This document shows positions 45,399 through 56,180 of a stretch of DNA of 64,000 nucleotides, in pieces. Within the stretch, counting starts at the first letter, position 1; each line of letters begins with the position of its first letter. This DNA is from Myotis daubentonii (Eukaryota > Chordata > Mammalia > Chiroptera > Vespertilionidae): contig NC_081846.1 in the NCBI RefSeq assembly GCF_963259705.1, forward strand, positions 57,689,205 through 57,753,204, given 5' to 3'. Made by a program: the position numbers and the translations under genes. The notes beneath the pieces were generated by a model. That model did no database searches and was not told where the DNA came from. It saw only the letters and a list, made by a program, of their open reading frames with translations.

Positions 45399-46964
45399 TC
45401 CATCCCCCTCATAAGGATTGTTACATCTCCTTCCTCTCTGTCAAGTTGGACCCTGCTTGGCCCTCTGAACGAATCTGAGATTCTAAAACATAAATGAGCT
45501 TGCAGATGGGGAATTGTCTCAGGTTTTGGACTGAGCTAGTGTTTTGTTGAAGATGTCTTTTTTTTTTTTTTTTTTTTTTTTTTAGAACATGCAGTTGACC
45601 TTGGGTCTTCTTGACTGTCTGCCTGGGACCTGTCAGCATAAAGCAAAGCATATTTGGAAATGTGTAACTTTGACTGCACCCCTTTCAACTCATCACCGTT
45701 CTTTGATTCATTCAATGAATATTTATCTTCTGCCCACAGGGACATGAAACTGACGTATTGAGTCCTTAGAAGTAGCTGGTCTTACCTTCATTCGCCTTTC
45801 CATAAACATTTATATTCACAGCATCAGTGTCACAATCTATAGTTGATTGATTTTGAAGTTGTGTGTTTCTCTGAGGTTTACACGAGCTTATGAACAGATA
45901 AGAGCTAGAAAAATGTCTGCTCAGGGTCTTCACATACACTTGCACACGGGTTACAGTTTATGCTGGAGAGCAGCTTTCATCTTTCCCGGCACACAGTGAG
46001 CCAGCACTAATGCACTGGTCACCAATGCCACGGCCAAGGGTTTTGTGTTGAGGTCACTTCTAAGAGCCCTCAGGGACTCAGCAGGAGCGTGTGATGTCTC
46101 TGCTTAGCCCATGGGGGTACAGCTGTAGTGACAGGGATGAATATTTGCTCCACCTGCTCTCCAGGCTCAAGTGGGAAAACTTTATGTTAGACTTTGCAAA
46201 ACACAAAATATACCTTTAATAACAGAGCGTGTGCCACTATGAATCTTGCAGAATAGCTTAAGACACTCAGCAAGCGCTTTTCCGAGCGCTTCTGTAATGA
46301 TAATGTATCTCATATCTCTGACTAGAGAAGTAAAGCCGGTATTTGGCTTTTTTAAATGATCACTGTTACTTGCTGAGCTTGTGAGCCTGGTTTACTGCGA
46401 GTTTACGCTCAGGATCCTTCTTCTACCGTCTAAGTGACTCACACGTCAGAGCGGCAACAGCATCTCCAAGTGCCTGGAAACCATTGGTTAACTATTTGGC
46501 ACCATCCTTGTGCTTCAGAACTCATTAATCTAGGCTTAATGTGAAAATAAACTTCCTAGACATTCCCTATTCAAGTAGCTTGTAAAGATAATAGCTGCTT
46601 ATCTGAGAAAAAGCAGTTTCATTGCCATATTTTGAACAATTGTGTCCCACTTTGAACAAAAACCCTTTCCCTGGAGAATTTCATGCTGGTTTTTAGATAA
46701 CGCTAGACAGTTGACAGATCAAATATCATCAATTTTTGGATTAATTCCACTCCTTTGTTATTTGTGTGTTTTGTTTTGTTTCTATCAGAGAAGGCTTCCA
46801 AGAGGGGCCGATGTTTTAGCTGTGATCTTAAGAATGAATGTATTTGTCAGGCAAGGTAAAGGGAACTGCGAGTGTAAATATTAGATGACAGATATAAGAT
46901 GGTCCGTTTAAAAAACAACGTAAAGAAATGGCATTTGCAAGAGGTAAAGAACATATTGGTTCTG
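45399..46964. other. Non-coding stretch, no gene recognised
   Basis: Contains a T-run of about 26 at 45558-45583, not clearly tied to a retroposon. No exon recognised. Confidence 0.55.
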
Positions 46965-47070
46965 CCCTTATGCTTTCTCAAGTTAGGCTGCATGAGTTCA
47001 AATTCCAACTTACTGGCTATGTGACCCTAGGCAAGTTACTTTTTAGCTTTATTGTCTCATTCCTATTCAA
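46965..47070 (+). repeat. MIR SINE remnant
   Basis: Forward MIR: gcatgagttcaaattccaac, ttactggctatgtgacccta and ggcaagttacttt. Confidence 0.75.
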
Positions 47071-48423
47071 CTTTTTCACCCATGACCCCATCCCCATCCC
47101 CACCCCCACCCCCACCACTCCTTTGGCTGAAGAAACAGAGAACACCCACAGAGTGATGGTAGCACACACGCTGACTAGCCAGCCCAGGCCACAATCCCAT
47201 CCTTTGGGTCAGAGGGCGTGGTGCTCCATTGCGAACGCTATGAAGGTCCTATAAAAGGGAGGAGGATTTCCTCCGATTGGAACCAACATAATAGGGATGG
47301 GATAGGACGCGGATCAACAAGGACTATGAATACGAATGCCCACTTTAAGATACTGACCCCCTTCAACTCAGGTGCTCAATGCCGTATCTCTATGCATCCC
47401 CCATCGTTCCTAGACCTGCACTTGAAAATAGCAGTCTTTCCGTAAGTGCCGATCAAAGGAGGCTGTAATGAGGTAAAGAGCTCTAGTCCACACCTCTGCC
47501 TCACCTCTGCCAGCACCCAGCCTGACACCACGCCAGAAATGGGGCCCCACCTAAGCTATAGGCTCTTGGGCTTCAATTTGCACAATTTTATGTGGTGAAG
47601 GGTCACCTTAGTGTAGAATGGAGTCCGCTATGCCGCACTGACAGTGCCCAGGACTGTTACCTCAGTCAAGGCTTCGTTCAAGTTGAATAAGAAACCCAAG
47701 GCTGGTTTGAACAGGCTGCCTCTGGTTAAGCCAGAACTGGCTTATGCCCTGTGGCAGAGAAATAGACAGAGTGAACAGCTGTCTGGTGCCTCCTAACCTT
47801 CACCTTGTCAATCACTATGCATTTCTCAGCCTGGGTGCTACGGCACAGACTTCCCAGAATCCTCAGACACATGACAATCTCTGCAAGGATATGGACTTCT
47901 ATTTCCACCCCTTGTTCTCTTCTTGGGGAGCTCCATTCCTCAAGGCCCTCTGGTCACTCCCATTCCTTCTGAGGGTTTCAAATGCTGGTTTGGAAAAGAG
48001 CACAGTAGATTGACTGTCAAGCTGGGCTCCCCTGCATGTCTTAGAACTTACTGACACCTGCTGGACTGTTTCTCTCTTTCTGGAAAGCATCTGAGCAGAA
48101 GCCTTTGTTCCATGTAGGACGGTCCCAGGACATCGGCTTCTGGGCTGGGATGGGGATGGAGAGCTTTCCACACCCTGGTGAGTGCTGCGGCTGCTCAGTG
48201 AAAATGTGCCTCCTACCTACAGGGAACAAACCTGAGAATCTCCAGCCAAGTTCAAAGACAAAGGCTCAGACAGTAAAAATGAATGCAAGAATTCTAGGCA
48301 GAGCTGGTCAAGGGTGAAAGGGTAGAATTGGTGATCATGGTCAGATTCTGGATTTCTAAGTTTTTTCCTCCTGAAGAGACTGAGTATAAAGCTGGGCTTC
48401 AAAAGCATTTATTTTATAACAGA
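47071..48423. other. Non-coding stretch, no gene recognised
   Basis: A short CCCCAT/CCCCAC repeat lies at 47085-47117. Overlapping ORFs of 60-110 codons lack domains. Confidence 0.5.
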
Positions 48424-49053
48424 TTAGAAGCCCAGTGCATGAATTCGTGTACCAGTGGGGTCCCTCAGCCTGGCCTGCAGGATCAGGCCAAAACCAGCTC
48501 TCTGATATCCCCTGAGGGGTCCTGGATTGCAAAAGGGCCCATTCCAGCCAAGGGGCCCCTCCGGTGCATGATTGGGGCCAGGGAGAGACATGGGAGATTG
48601 GCCAGCTGGGGAGGGACTGTGGGAGAGCTCCAGGGCATGTCTGGCCCATCTTGCTCAGTCTCAATCGGCCAGACCCCAGCAGCAAGCTCACCTACCGGTC
48701 AGAGTGTCTGCCCCCTGGTGGTCAGTGCATGTCATAGTGACTGGTTAACTGCCCCTTGGTGGTCAGTGCATGTCATAGTCAGCAGTTGAGCGGCCTTAGT
48801 ATATCTATAATAATAAAAGCATAATATGCTAATTAGACTGGGCATCCTTCCAGACATCCTTCCTTCCGAACAAAGCCACAGTGGGCTGGGGCTGAGGCAG
48901 AGGCGGCAGAGCCCCCCAGTCGTGGCGGTGGCGGGTGGGGGCTGGGGCCAGGGCCCTTGCACAAATTTTGTGCATCGGGCCTCTAGTCATTAGCATATTA
49001 TGCTTTGACTGGTTGACCAGACACTTAGCATATTAGGCTTTTATTATATAGGA
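48424..49053 (-). mobile_element. HeliBat-type Helitron, interrupted by another Helitron
   Basis: On the minus strand it begins TCCTATATAATAAAAGCC (from 49053) and ends ...actgggcttCTAA at 48424, where CTAG is changed in one base. Subterminal palindrome gcatgaattcgtg lies at 48438-48450. Positions 48804-48986 are a younger Helitron; without them the outer sequence reads through as ccttagtata + tcattagcatatta. No Rep-helicase remains. Confidence 0.88.
48804..48986 (+). mobile_element. Short Helitron nested inside the minus-strand Helitron
   Basis: Starts TCTATAATAATAAAAGC and ends hairpin gcacaaattttgtgcatc, gggcctCTAG. Inserted precisely between A (48803) and T (48987) of the outer element. 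183 bp, same family as 31221-31385. Confidence 0.94.
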
Positions 49054-49059
49054 TGGGTA

Positions 49060-49175
49060 CTAGAGTCATTGGAGTGATGACTTCATAAGGGATATATATT
49101 TGCCTAATTACTATGTTGTGCACCTGAAACTAATAATAACAACGTACGTCAACTGTAATTGAAAAATAAATTGTT
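49060..49175 (+). mobile_element. L1 3' end fragment
   Basis: gttgtgcacctgaaactaat and tcaactgtaattgaaaaata are the terminal phrases of old L1 3' UTRs. Confidence 0.7.
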
Positions 49176-49442
49176 TTAAAAGCATTCATTTTAGAGAGTA
49201 AGAGCCTTCTCCTGGGCTCTGGGTCCCCACAGCCAGAAGATACTGCTGACTGGGTCTGCGTTGGCCCCTGGCATATTCTACAGGAAGTGAGGGGCCCTTG
49301 GTCTGCTCTGCCCTCTCAGTTAAGAACATTTGGTTGTCGTTGTCTGCCTTCTCCCACTCCTGGTGCTTTCAGAGCTGTGCTCTCCTCTCACCAGGGAGGA
49401 ATGAGCCAATAAACTAATTTACTGCATCCTGGTAACATTGCA

Positions 49443-49767
49443 TTTTTTTTTTTTATGCCCTAAGTTTATTTACAAACACATCTAGAATGTTGAGTGCAAC
49501 CATTGGATCCATTGTTTCAAAGAGATTGCACCTCTTAAGCTCCTCCTCTTCAGAGCTGCTTCAAAGGTTAACTGTGGGAGAGCTCCAGGGCATGTCTGGC
49601 CCGTCTTGCTCAGTTGGTGAGGCAAAGCCAGGACCAAAGTACATAGACATCACAGCTAGTAACCGCCACATGCTTTCCAATGAAAATGGCAAATTCTTCC
49701 CCAGTCCCTCCTCACAGTGGCTCCTAGGACCACAGCATTATGACCCCCCGAATGCCTGGCCCTGCCT
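49443..49767 (-). pseudogene. COX7C: COX7C processed pseudogene with foreign 3' part
   Basis: COX7C is the small subunit VIIc of cytochrome c oxidase in the inner mitochondrial membrane. On the minus strand, 49767 to 49615 aligns codon by codon with about 51 of the 63 residues, including [15 protein letters not shown] and [19 protein letters not shown] (family: RRSHYEEGPGKNLPFS and KWRLLAMMTLYFGSGFAAP). The initiator codon is AGG, one codon is missing upstream of RSH, and TAA sits at about codon 10, so it cannot be expressed as protein. No introns interrupt it. Homology stops at P52; the last 11 residues are replaced by a 43-base Helitron-like segment (49571-49613). After that come about 115 unassigned bases ending in AATAAA (reverse of 49465-49470) and a 12-base A tail (T's at 49443-49454). 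L1-mediated retroposition is the likely origin. Confidence 0.85.
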
Positions 49768-51378
49768 GACACAGTAGCCTGGCAGCCCTGCCAAAGGCGC
49801 AGAGACCGGAGCAGAGGGAATGGCGATACCCCACCAAGTCCTTTCTCAGGACCCTGTTCCCCTCAAAACTACATTTTTTAAAGAGAACCTCAGGGTGAGA
49901 TTTAAGCTAAAATCCAGTGAATCCATCCTAATGGTAGCATTTCAAACCTCAGGCTAGGCTAATGTGGAAGCTATTTGGGCCCTTAAATTAGGACATGTGG
50001 GGTAGCCCTCTGCAGGTGGCTTGTGTAGGGAGCAAGTTGGATACTGCCCACATCTTGGCCATGAAACAGCCTTGAATGGTGACCCACTGCTGGATGCCCC
50101 CTTCCCAGCTCCGGGCTCAGGGGAAGGTCCTGTCTGGACCAGCCCTCCCATCTGGGTAGCAGGTCACAGGAGTAGCCCTGAGTCTCATCTGAGCTTTCCT
50201 CCCAAAGAGCCCAGCTAAACACAGAAAGAGAAAGAACTGGCGAGCATGTTCCTGGGAGGAGAGAGGGCCTCCCCTCCCTCCAGGAACACAGCCTGCCCAG
50301 GCCAACCTCAGAAACCACAGCCTTCATCCCAAGCAGGAAATACCAACCTCAAAGGGCCCCCTCCTTTGGAACCCCCTTCCATCTCCAAAATGCTGCAGGC
50401 TGGAATTTAAAGAGAGCTCTGAAATTGGAGTTCTAATAGCTGGGTGTTGCCTACTCGCTGTTCTAAATGACCTCTGGCCTCCGGGGGTGATTACACAGTG
50501 GGCTTTGAGGGTTTCGGGGTGGGTAGGCTGATACTGGCAAATGCCAAAATAACAGTACGATTTCCCTTAAGAGCCTGTTAGGGCTGAAGCCTCCAGTGAT
50601 GAAAGAGGTCAGGAAAATGCCATAATATTACTTCCCTTCTACCCTTACATTTGGCCTCTCTGAGGCCCGACACTAAGAAGCCAGGGCTACCTGACAAGTC
50701 TGAGAGGCACTGCTGCTTAGCAACTCAAGTACCAGTAGAGAATTGACGCCAACAGCCTGCACTTCAAGGATTCCCAGAACCTGGCCTTTAGAGGGGTCTC
50801 TGACCTTCCATCTCAGCCCTCTCCGCACAAACCCTCCTCTCTGTCCCAGGCACGCTCATCGTTCCAGCACAATCCTTTGCTCACAGTGTTCCCTGTAGCC
50901 CAGCTGCCCCCCTGGAATCTTCCTCACCATTGTCCGAGTCCTGGTCACTTTTCAGCATGCACCTCCTAACGAAGCCTTCCACATCCACCACTTCCCTCTC
51001 CTCCCTCAGCTCTCAATAGCTCCCCTGGTCTGCGTCAGGTACTCCCCTGCATTGGCACTTACATTTTCACTTAGGCACCATTTCTTCTGGAAGACTGATC
51101 ACCATGATGGCAGGCAGGTGATTTGCCATCCATCTATTTGTACCCCCAGTTCAAACTCAGAGCCTTTCACTACAGGTTACCCTGGGAGGGGTTCCCCAAT
51201 ATGGTACCCCAGAAAGAGGCTCACGCCATCTCTCCATGAACATATCTGGTGACAGGATGCTCAAGGCTTCATCCCATGCCATTCCAATACTCTCTAAGCT
51301 TTATTAGGTTCTTCTTAGAAACCCAAATGAGCAATATCTGGTCCCAATTTCACATTATTGGTAGCGAACAGTTCTCAA
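49768..51378. other. Non-coding stretch, no gene recognised
   Basis: GC-moderate, with ORFs of 60-114 codons on both strands around 49950-50330 that overlap each other and lack domains. Positions ~50830-51080 have an L2-like C/T-rich texture. Confidence 0.5.
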
Positions 51379-51570
51379 TTTTTTAAAATCGTTATTGAGT
51401 TTTAGAGAGAGCGAAACATCAATGTGAGAGTGAAACATTGATTGGCTGCCTCACGCATGCCCCAACCAGGGATCAAGCCCACAACCTGAGCATGTGCCCT
51501 GACTGGGAATCAAACTGGCAACACCTTTGGTGCACGAGATGATACCCAACCAACAGCCACACTGGCCTGG
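51379..51570 (-). mobile_element. Ves SINE
   Basis: Reversed copy: ttattgagttttagagagag, acattgattggctgcctcac, cccaaccagggatcaagccc, head end ccacactggcctgggtgct. Confidence 0.85.
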
Positions 51571-51886
51571 GTGCTAGCTCTCAAATTTTAAGTTAGGATT
51601 CTCTTCTCCAGACTGGAGATCATCAGCTCTTTGGCATGTTCACTTATTGTAGTTTCCAGATGCTGGCAACACTCTCCTGGGAACTTGGTGGTTTCCAATA
51701 TCCCTAATGAAATGTGCTGCCCAGAACTTAATGTGATACTCAGCTGTTGAAGACGTGCATTCTGCGTGATGAGCACAAAGCACAGGGAGGGGCCACTCAA
51801 GGGAGGATTTTTATGATAATTGTGATGATCATGATCACCACCGGATTCCAATGATTTTGGCTTAAAACAAGAGAAAAAAGCTTTTG

Positions 51887-51887
51887 A

Positions 51888-51947
<60 letters not shown>

Positions 51948-51998
51948 AGGAAAGAAAGAAAGAAAGAAAGAAGGAAAGAAAGAAAGAAAGAAAGAAAG
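51887..51998 (+). repeat. (AAAG)n microsatellite
   Basis: About 28 AAAG units with two AAGG interruptions. Produces a serine/phenylalanine-repeat frame on the minus strand that is not a gene. Confidence 0.96.
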
Positions 51999-52157
51999 TA
52001 TTTTAGCCAACTCAGAAACTACAGTTTTAACCAAAAGGATAGGAATTAGAACTCCCTGGATGGTGACAAATAGGGAATGTATTTTCTCAATTTTATCTCA
52101 TAGCCTTCTGATGGCATAGTTGTGGTTCAGATGAGTTCTACAAAGAAGTTCAGTTAT

Positions 52158-52698
52158 TGCCAGGGTCCAACCACAGCAGGTCCAGGGGTTCCCAAAGGCG
52201 TAGACGGAGTCGGCGAAGAAAGAAGGACACGGAGACAGTGTTCAGTTGATCAGCAGCCTAGCCAGGATCTCCAGCCAGGTTCTGGTCTGGATCTCCAGAG
52301 AGGTTCTGCTGTTTATTGTCTTGTTACATCCGTATTTATACCAGTTGATTTTAATCCTGTCAATTTCTATTACAAAGGTTAGGGCGTTTCTTATCTCCAT
52401 TCCAGGGAGTAAAGATTATGTAGCTTAAGCATGATTGTTTGTAGTTAAAGTGATTAACTACCCTCCTGGCACTTAGTTAAGGAGTTTCATCCCCTCCCTA
52501 ACTTCAGGGAAAAATCCCTACCTGGGGAAACAACCTTTCTCGGAGAGGTGACCTTGGTTAAAACACACAGCGCTAAGGGGAGCAAACATATTAAGAACAG
52601 TATGCTATATACGCCAGGTCCCTTGAAACATATGCTGTGCAGATGTTTCTATCCTGCAGCGACTGTGTCAAGCAGCAAGGATGGACCGGCTTCCGGCA
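52158..52698 (-). mobile_element. Solo LTR, class II-like (betaretrovirus/ERVK-like), copy 2
   Basis: A 541-bp TG...CA unit is flanked by perfect 6-bp repeats AGTTAT (52152-52157 and 52699-52704). Minus orientation: reversed AATAAA at 52312-52317 and reversed TATAAATA at 52333-52340. Collinear with 34786-35316, with a ~50-base deletion after ttatctccattcca and ~20 extra bases near 52628-52650. No internal viral sequence adjoins. Confidence 0.93.
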
Positions 52699-52704
52699 AG
52701 TTAT

Positions 52705-54409
52705 AAAGGTTACCAACCGAGAAGGCAACTAGAGCTGCTTGAAGAATGAAGACGGTCAAAGCTGTCTCTGAACTGACCCCGGCTGACTCTTTAGTGCCTT
52801 GGCCTCACTGTAAACACTGGCCTCTCTGTCCTGAGGTCTCCCAAAATGACAGCAGAGCTGCTGCTTGGCTAGTGTGGACCTGACTGAGCCTTTCTCCCAA
52901 CAATTCCACTAGACCTCTCTCCAGGGAGGGGCAGCGGCAGGTGAGGGAGCCGGGGGGCTGAGCAGAGAGAGGAGGCCTTGAGGGCTCAGCACAGCACCAC
53001 TGAGGGCCACTGGAAAAGACAGGAAGGGGCGCTGCAGGCCTGTTGTTTTTGGTGCAGAACTTGCCCGCTGTTAGGATGTTTATCAGGAGTTTCTGTCTCT
53101 CCTTCATTTTCTGATCCTGACTACAGACCAATACAAAGGACATTTTACCTGGTGATGCTTTTTTATTTTTCTAATGACAAAACTGCACCTGCTGGTTCTT
53201 AAAATGTTTTTTTATCAGAAATCTTTTAAGACACCTGTTTTTGAGTGACATTTTTCATTTTGCAAAGCTATAGCTTTTTCTCAAACAGATTTTTATCTTT
53301 TTGCTGATATGAAAATCTCACTAAATTCCTCCATCTAGGGCATGTCAGTATTTGAATGAAATGCAAGTGTAAAGGCTTACATGTTAAACCATTTCTCCTT
53401 GCATACTTTTAAAATTAATGCACACTGTTAAAACTAATGATGTATTTAATACTGAAAATAAGGTAAACCTGATAACGCTCATAGCTCTTCAATAGATACA
53501 AAAGATCGCCACCTTGTGGTCATTGTGAAATCTGCCACTTAAAATTTGGGTTTTTCCAGGGTTTGGGGCCCTACTGCCATTTAAATGAAAGGACTTCTGA
53601 TCTTTTCCCGTGAGGTTTACGTCCCAATCCTGCTCCTTTTCAGGTTAACTTGTGGATATTATTGAAAGTTTTGGAAAAGAATAGTGGCCTCAATGGGTTA
53701 GTTGGGAAAGAAACCTTTTGTGTCCATAAACTTTATTTTAGCCAAGAGCAGCAACAACTTCTGGGCATCCAAGTCTTTGTTTTACTCAAACCCTGTATGC
53801 TCTTACTGCTCTATTTCCCCAAATGTGGTACATGAGGATACATGTATCAGCATTTTAAAGAAAAGTATTAAGAGACCTTTTGTGAAGACCGGGTTCTCCC
53901 ACGCCTGAAACCTAAGAATTTGAATGTTTGGGGATGGGTTCTGGGATTTGCCTTTTTTAATAAGACCTTTAGGTGATTTTCATGCACATTAAATTTCTAA
54001 GAATACTGCATTTGAGTCTAGCAAAGGAACAAACAGAAGCCCAACAAATTAAATGGGTTTGACCCCAAGGAGTCTCCCCCAGGCAGCAGGAGGGAATCAG
54101 AGCGAAAGGGAGCTCAAGAGACCCATGCAGTGAGTTTCTGAAACTCCTGCCAACCAGAATGTTTGCTGCTTTAACAAAGAAAACTTTCAATGAAGACTGC
54201 AGTGACCTGTGGACTTTAGCTGAACCTTTAAACAAGAAGCCATCCTCTGCCAAATCAGCGGCCCACTTGTGTAGGGCGCCTCCCTCTGGCCGCATAGGAA
54301 GATGCAAAAGGCAACGAGACAAAGAGAAGCTACTCAAGCTTGCCATGCCCACCTCCTCCAGAAGCGCCTCGTCATGAAAGCACAGGGTGGCACTAAGGCT
54401 GGTGCACAG
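52705..54409. other. Non-coding stretch, no gene recognised
   Basis: GC-moderate at 52790-53060, AT-rich afterwards. ORFs of 112 and 161 codons (minus, 52805-53143 and 53969-54454) have no recognisable domain. Confidence 0.5.
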
Positions 54410-54515
54410 GCAGGAGGCCAGCTCCCAGGCCTGGTTTTCCCACTGACCAGCCATGTGGACTTGGGCAGGTCACCAGCCTCAGTTGTCCTCATCTGTAAAA
54501 TGGAAGCAGTTGGAT
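54410..54515 (+). repeat. MIR SINE remnant
   Basis: Forward MIR: gaccagccatgtggacttgg, gcaggtcaccagcctcagtt and gtcctcatctgtaaaatgga. Confidence 0.85.
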
Positions 54516-54729
54516 GCCCATTACTGAATTTTTCCCAAGATCTCATAATGTTGAGCTTTCATGGGGAGAAGAGGCTCTTCATGAGGAGTGATCTTAGGCA
54601 TCCTATATTTATTCCAAGCTCAGGACTAAGTCTTTGCTGCTTACAAGAATTAATTATTAAGGTGTGTCACAAGAAAAGATGAGATCCTCTGTTAATATGA
54701 AAGTAATGTCAACTCTCTGTGGGAGACAA

Positions 54730-55150
54730 CTGAGCACTGAGCCAGGAGCCCTCTCCTCCCCACCCCCACTATTCTCCAAAGACGTCAGCTCATCTTGTCA
54801 TCACAGATCCCTTCCCATGTCCATCTCACTCCCAGGCCTCTGGTCTACGGACTCACTTCCTACCCGAAAGCTTATTTCATTGGGCACTGAGATGCCTTGT
54901 CTTGTCTGAGACTTCACCCAGCCCATTCTTCATATCCTTTTAAGCTCACTGCCTCCAGGTGCCAGTCCTCTGTGACTCCATCACTCCCTGGCTCAGTTCT
55001 TAACACATAATAATTAAATTGTATTATGTAAATAATAATATTATGTAAATGTAATAACATTATAATTATCTCTTTATTTGCCCATAACTCTATTTGTAAG
55101 ACCTGTGTCTGCTACATAGTGGAGATTCAATAAATGTTTCATTGAATGAA
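54730..55150 (+). repeat. L2 LINE 3' part
   Basis: C/T-rich body and an L2 3' end with gtctgctacatagtggagat, tcaataaatgtttcattgaa and tgaatgg. Plus strand, ancient. An AT-rich run at 55000-55070 interrupts it. Confidence 0.7.
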
Positions 55151-55392
55151 TGGAATTAACAATACAAAAAGAGTGAATGAATAAGTTAATGAAGTAAGAG
55201 AATGGAGACAGTTTATGGTACAGAACCTATCCTTTACACAGTCTGCATGAAGACAGAAGGACCCAGTCCGGACTCGATGGTTCCTGGGGTATTCTGAGGA
55301 GAACCTAGGAGTGGGGGAACTGTGTGTAGAGTCGAAAAAATGTGGTGACTTATAATGTTGCTTGTCAAAAGGCAAGTCACAACCCATTAGAG

Positions 55393-55617
55393 AAGCGGTT
55401 CTCAACCTGTGGGTCGCGACCCTTTTGGGGGTCGAATGACCTTTTCACAGGGGTCGCCTAAATACATCCTGCATATCAGATATTTACATTATGATTCATA
55501 ACAGTAGCAAAATTACAGTTATGAAGTAGCCACGAAAATAATTTTATGGTTGGGGGTCACCACAACATGAGGAACTGTATTAAAGGGTCATGGCATTAGG
55601 AAGGTTGAAAACCACTG
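55393..55617 (+). mobile_element. SPIN/URR1-like hAT with perfect 8-bp duplication
   Basis: Starts (C>A)AGCGGTTCTCAACC, then tgtgggtcgcgaccctttt and aggggtcgcctaaatacatc, and ends GGTTGAAAACCACTG. Flanked by perfect CATTAGAG at 55385-55392 and 55618-55625. 225 bp, non-autonomous. Best preserved of the three copies. Confidence 0.95.
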
Positions 55618-55625
55618 CATTAGAG

Positions 55626-56116
55626 GATTGTAAAATAAATTTAGTGGGTTCAAACCAACATTTTAAAGTGAAATAGAACAGAATAGTTGAATAAATTAGA
55701 AAACACATCTCATAGTAAAAGCAAGTATTATTTCATGAAACTTTTGTTTTTGTAAATAAATCTCTATATATAATGTCACATATATAATAATGCAAAATAT
55801 ACTTTTTTCTCACATACAGTGGTAAAAATTTAGAAGCCACTGATGTAGGGAAGATCATGCCTATACACTTTATTGACTCCGTTTGAAAAAAAAAATTACT
55901 GACCTTATGGTTTTGCTTCCATTTATTGGGATGTAGGGACCCATTTGGAAGTAAATGTATATGAATGCCAGGACTCTTGAGAGCTCAATATAATTTCTAA
56001 TTACATAAAATGATAATTATTTGATCTCACCTAATTTCAATTATGTTCAAACAAGTATAAATCCTTTCTAGAGATTATTATTGTACAAAATGTTCATTGA
56101 AAGAGGGGCCTTTTCC

Positions 56117-56180
<64 letters not shown>

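Noticed and set aside
45558..45583. Long T-run as the tail of a minus-strand retrogene
   Set aside because: No AATAAA reversed near it and no recognisable cDNA follows downstream.
48356..48789. Overlapping 111- and 153-codon ORFs
   Set aside because: They lie in a minus-strand Helitron whose autonomous Rep-helicase is absent; no domain is visible.
51588..52034. 148-codon minus-strand ORF with a Phe/Leu/Ser repeat
   Set aside because: The repeat is the AAAG microsatellite read in reverse.
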